Assembly: GCF_023227905.1 (NCBI RefSeq)
Contig: NZ_JALOCF010000076.1
Coordinates: 1 to 15,567, forward strand
Direction: 5' to 3'
From: Methylobacter sp.
GTDB lineage: Bacteria; Pseudomonadota; Gammaproteobacteria; Methylococcales; Methylomonadaceae
DNA length: 15,567 nucleotides
In this document: piece after piece, positions 13,770-15,567 of the stretch
Numbering within the stretch: position 1 is the first letter of the stretch
How the letters are laid out: every line of letters starts with the position of its first letter
Made by a program: the position numbers and the translations under genes
The notes under the pieces: generated by a model
The model's input: the letters and a program-made list of their open reading frames with translations, nothing else
What the model was told of the DNA's origin: nothing
Databases searched by the model: none

Positions 13770-15248
13770 TCAATCCACCGGAAATATCAAATAATCCGTC
13801 CATTTCCTCTCGCCGCCCGCTTGATCTTCGCTCGGCAGCATCGCCACATTCCAACCGCCGCCCAAGGCTTTGACCAGCTGTACCGAGGCTGACATCCGGT
13901 CGCTATGCAGCTGCACGGCGGTCTGCCGGTTGGATAAGGCCACGGTTTGCGCGATTATTACATCCAAATAACTGACTGTTCCGGCCTTATATTGATTGAT
14001 GATCAGCGCCAATGCCTGGTTGGCGGCGGTGACAGCTTTGTCCTGCACCTGCTTTTCTTCCTCCAGTATCCGCAAGGCGGCCAGATTGTCTTCCACTTCC
14101 TGGAAGCCGGTCAGCACCGTTTGCCGGTAAGCGGCGACGCTGGCATCGAAGCTGTCGATAGCTTGCTTGTACTGGGCGTTTTTGGCGCCGCCGTCGAACA
14201 CCGTCAACGCCGCACCGGCCGGACCCAGCGCCCAGTAGCGTCGGGCCGCGGTGAATAGGGTGTCCAGAGAGGACGATTGATAACCACTGGTGGCGGCCAG
14301 GTTCACTGATGGGTAATAAGCGGCTTTGGCTACGCCGATCTGGGCATTGGCGGCGGCCATGCTGCGTTCGGCGACGGCAATGTCCGGGCGCCGTTCCAGC
14401 AGCTCCGAAGGCAGGCTGACCGGGATCGACGGCGGCTGTATATTCAGCGGCGCAGGAGCCAATGTCAGTTCAGCCGGCGTCTTGCCGGCCAATACCGCAA
14501 TCGCATGCTCCAGTTTCGCCCGCTGCACGCCGAGATCGACCGCCTGGGCGCGCGTCGATTCCAGCTGGGTTTCGGCCTGCATCACATCGCTCTTGGCGAC
14601 CATGCCGACTGCATAGCGGTTTTTGATGATTTGCAAAGTTCTGCTGTAAGCGTCGACGGTTTCATCCAGCAGCGCTTTTTGCGCATCCAAGGCCTTTAGC
14701 TGAAAGTAATTATCGGCCAGCGCCGCCTGGCTGGACAGGCGCAATGCCTGCAAGGTGGCGGCGCTGGCCTGTGCGCTGCCGGTGTTGGCTTCAACTTGGC
14801 GACGGACGCTGCCCCATAAATCCGGCTCCCAGGCAACCGCTCCGGCGACACCGAACAGATTCCTGACTCCGGACACGGCTACGTTTTGGCCGCTGGCGGC
14901 GCGAAAACGGTTGGCCATGCCGGTCAGGTTGAGTATCGGGAAAAAAGCCGATTGCGCTGCCTGCACCAGATGCTGGGCTTGGCGGTATTGCGCCTCGGCC
15001 TGGATGATCGACTGGTTGGCGGCGGCAACCTGTTCTTCCAGTTCATTAAGCCGGGTATCGTTGAAAACCTCCCACCATTTGCCGGACAACATAGTGTCGC
15101 GCGGCTGGGCCTGCTTCCAGCCTTTGCTTTCCTTGAACTCACTGGTAACTTTTGCCTCCGGGCGGACATAGTCGGGACCTACCGTGCAACCGATCAATTG
15201 TGCGGTTAAGAGTGAATAAATCAGGGATTGGCTAATGCGAACTGTCAT
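13770..15248 (-). CDS. RND-type efflux outer-membrane lipoprotein (NodT/OprM-like)
   Basis: The 492-residue protein belongs to the TolC-like outer-membrane factor family, the exit duct of tripartite efflux pumps. A lipoprotein signal with lipobox LIGC puts the lipidated Cys at 21, followed by the family's TVGPDYVRP opening. Two repeated OEP domains follow. The first (about 60-255) has the WWEVFND and FFPILNLTG motifs; the second (about 280-465) has LLERRPDIAVAERSMAAANAQIGVAKAAYYPSVNL-type sequence (residues 283-317, in pieces) and the late QYKAGTVSYLDVI motif. The length is normal. The ATG at 15248 has only a weak TGAG upstream. The membrane-fusion and RND pump genes are not in the window and may lie upstream beyond the right edge, since the gene reads leftwards. 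The substrate is unknown. Confidence 0.93.
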   Translation of the reverse strand: MTVRISQSLIYSLLTAQLIGCTVGPDYVRPEAKVTSEFKESKGWKQAQPRDTMLSGKWWEVFNDTRLNELEEQVAAANQSIIQAEAQYRQAQHLVQAAQSAFFPILNLTGMANRFRAASGQNVAVSGVRNLFGVAGAVAWEPDLWGSVRRQVEANTGSAQASAATLQALRLSSQAALADNYFQLKALDAQKALLDETVDAYSRTLQIIKNRYAVGMVAKSDVMQAETQLESTRAQAVDLGVQRAKLEHAIAVLAGKTPAELTLAPAPLNIQPPSIPVSLPSELLERRPDIAVAERSMAAANAQIGVAKAAYYPSVNLAATSGYQSSSLDTLFTAARRYWALGPAGAALTVFDGGAKNAQYKQAIDSFDASVAAYRQTVLTGFQEVEDNLAALRILEEEKQVQDKAVTAANQALALIINQYKAGTVSYLDVIIAQTVALSNRQTAVQLHSDRMSASVQLVKALGGGWNVAMLPSEDQAGGERKWTDYLIFPVD

Positions 15249-15290
15249 GTAAGTCTCAGGAATAAGTAACTAACAAAAAATCTTAAAATT

Positions 15291-15333
15291 CACCACGAAG
15301 AACACAGAGAACACGAAGTTTTCTGTGTTTCGG
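15291..15333. repeat. CACGAAG-type repeat with 8-bp hairpin
   Basis: The sequence begins CACCACGAAGAACACAGAG and repeats the unit ACACGAAG shortly after. AACACAGA (15301-15308) pairs perfectly with TCTGTGTT (15322-15329), extended outwards by CGAA/TTCG with one bulge. A related fragment, GCACGAAGAAG, recurs at 15370-15380. CACGAAG-rich dispersed repeats occur in many bacterial genomes. No gene is present. Confidence 0.55.
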
Positions 15334-15382
15334 AAGCTAGAGCTCGGGGGGAGCAATTTATCAAAAAGAGCACGAAGAAGTA

Positions 15383-15450
15383 GCCCGGAATAAAGCCGTC
15401 CAGCGTTAAGCGCAGGACGGGCTTACTTTTGCCCTATGGGTATTCCGGCC
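15383..15450. repeat. GCCCGGAATA inverted-repeat element
   Basis: The outer arms CCGGAATA (15385-15392) and TATTCCGG (15441-15448) are perfect inverted copies. An inner stem, CCGTCC (15396-15401) with GGACGG (15415-15420), lies between them. This is the two-stem layout of REP- or MITE-like dispersed elements. It lies in the 320-base gene-free stretch at the right edge (15249-15567); bases 15451-15567 hold nothing else that I can identify. Confidence 0.65.
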
Positions 15451-15567
15451 TTGTATATTAAATACATCTCTAAAACACAGGATTATGTGACACAAAAAAG
15501 TTTATAGTGGTAAGTGATTTTCTGGGGAAGCCGATCCGGCCTTAAGCTATGAGCTTGTTTGTAGATA

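Overview
The window looks like chromosomal DNA of a gammaproteobacterium. The overall gene style (a TonB receptor carrying an N-terminal coiled coil, a DsbD with a long periplasmic domain, a cytochrome c' relic, several GC-rich intergenic repeat families) would fit a Methylococcales-type methanotroph. That placement is an impression from protein style, not something proven here. Nearly everything between about 1.7 and 12.5 kb lies on the minus strand. Layout, left to right: (1) 1-1312 is an AT-rich accessory patch. It holds a plus-strand gene (250-975) with a ribbon-helix-helix-like N-terminus and a palindrome lying inside its own promoter, followed by a small membrane-anchored Cys-containing protein (1040-1312). 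(2) 1313-1673 has no gene I can support. (3) 1674-12641 is a long minus-strand gene train. Read in the direction of transcription it is: a sigma54-type promoter match, tonB, exbB, exbD, an outer-membrane TonB-dependent receptor, an exported SMP-30/gluconolactonase-type protein, a 160-bp palindromic repeat, a Tat-exported dienelactone-hydrolase-type enzyme, an exported GlcG/HbpS-type protein, dsbD, an exported redoxin, a broken cytochrome c' gene and a rho-independent terminator. (4) 12739-13190 holds a weakly supported plus-strand ORF, a palindromic repeat and a plus-strand terminator. (5) 13194-13700 is what I read as a single integron-type gene cassette on the minus strand: an attC-like site with all expected parts, a small zinc-ribbon membrane protein gene, and a degenerate second site at the other border. 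No integrase is present. (6) 13770-15248 is an RND-type efflux outer-membrane lipoprotein. (7) 15249-15567 is non-coding and contains two further dispersed-type repeats. How the genes may work together (inference): the receptor and its own TonB-ExbB-ExbD motor would bring a ligand into the periplasm. Two exported hydrolases of lactone/ester-cleaving families, an HbpS-like small-molecule/haem-binding-family protein, and an electron-supplying DsbD-redoxin pair could then process or reduce it there. A metal complex with a lactone or ester ligand is one candidate cargo, but the sequence does not identify the substrate. The items most worth checking are this uptake-and-processing locus with its sigma54 motif, and the lone attC cassette at 13194-13624.
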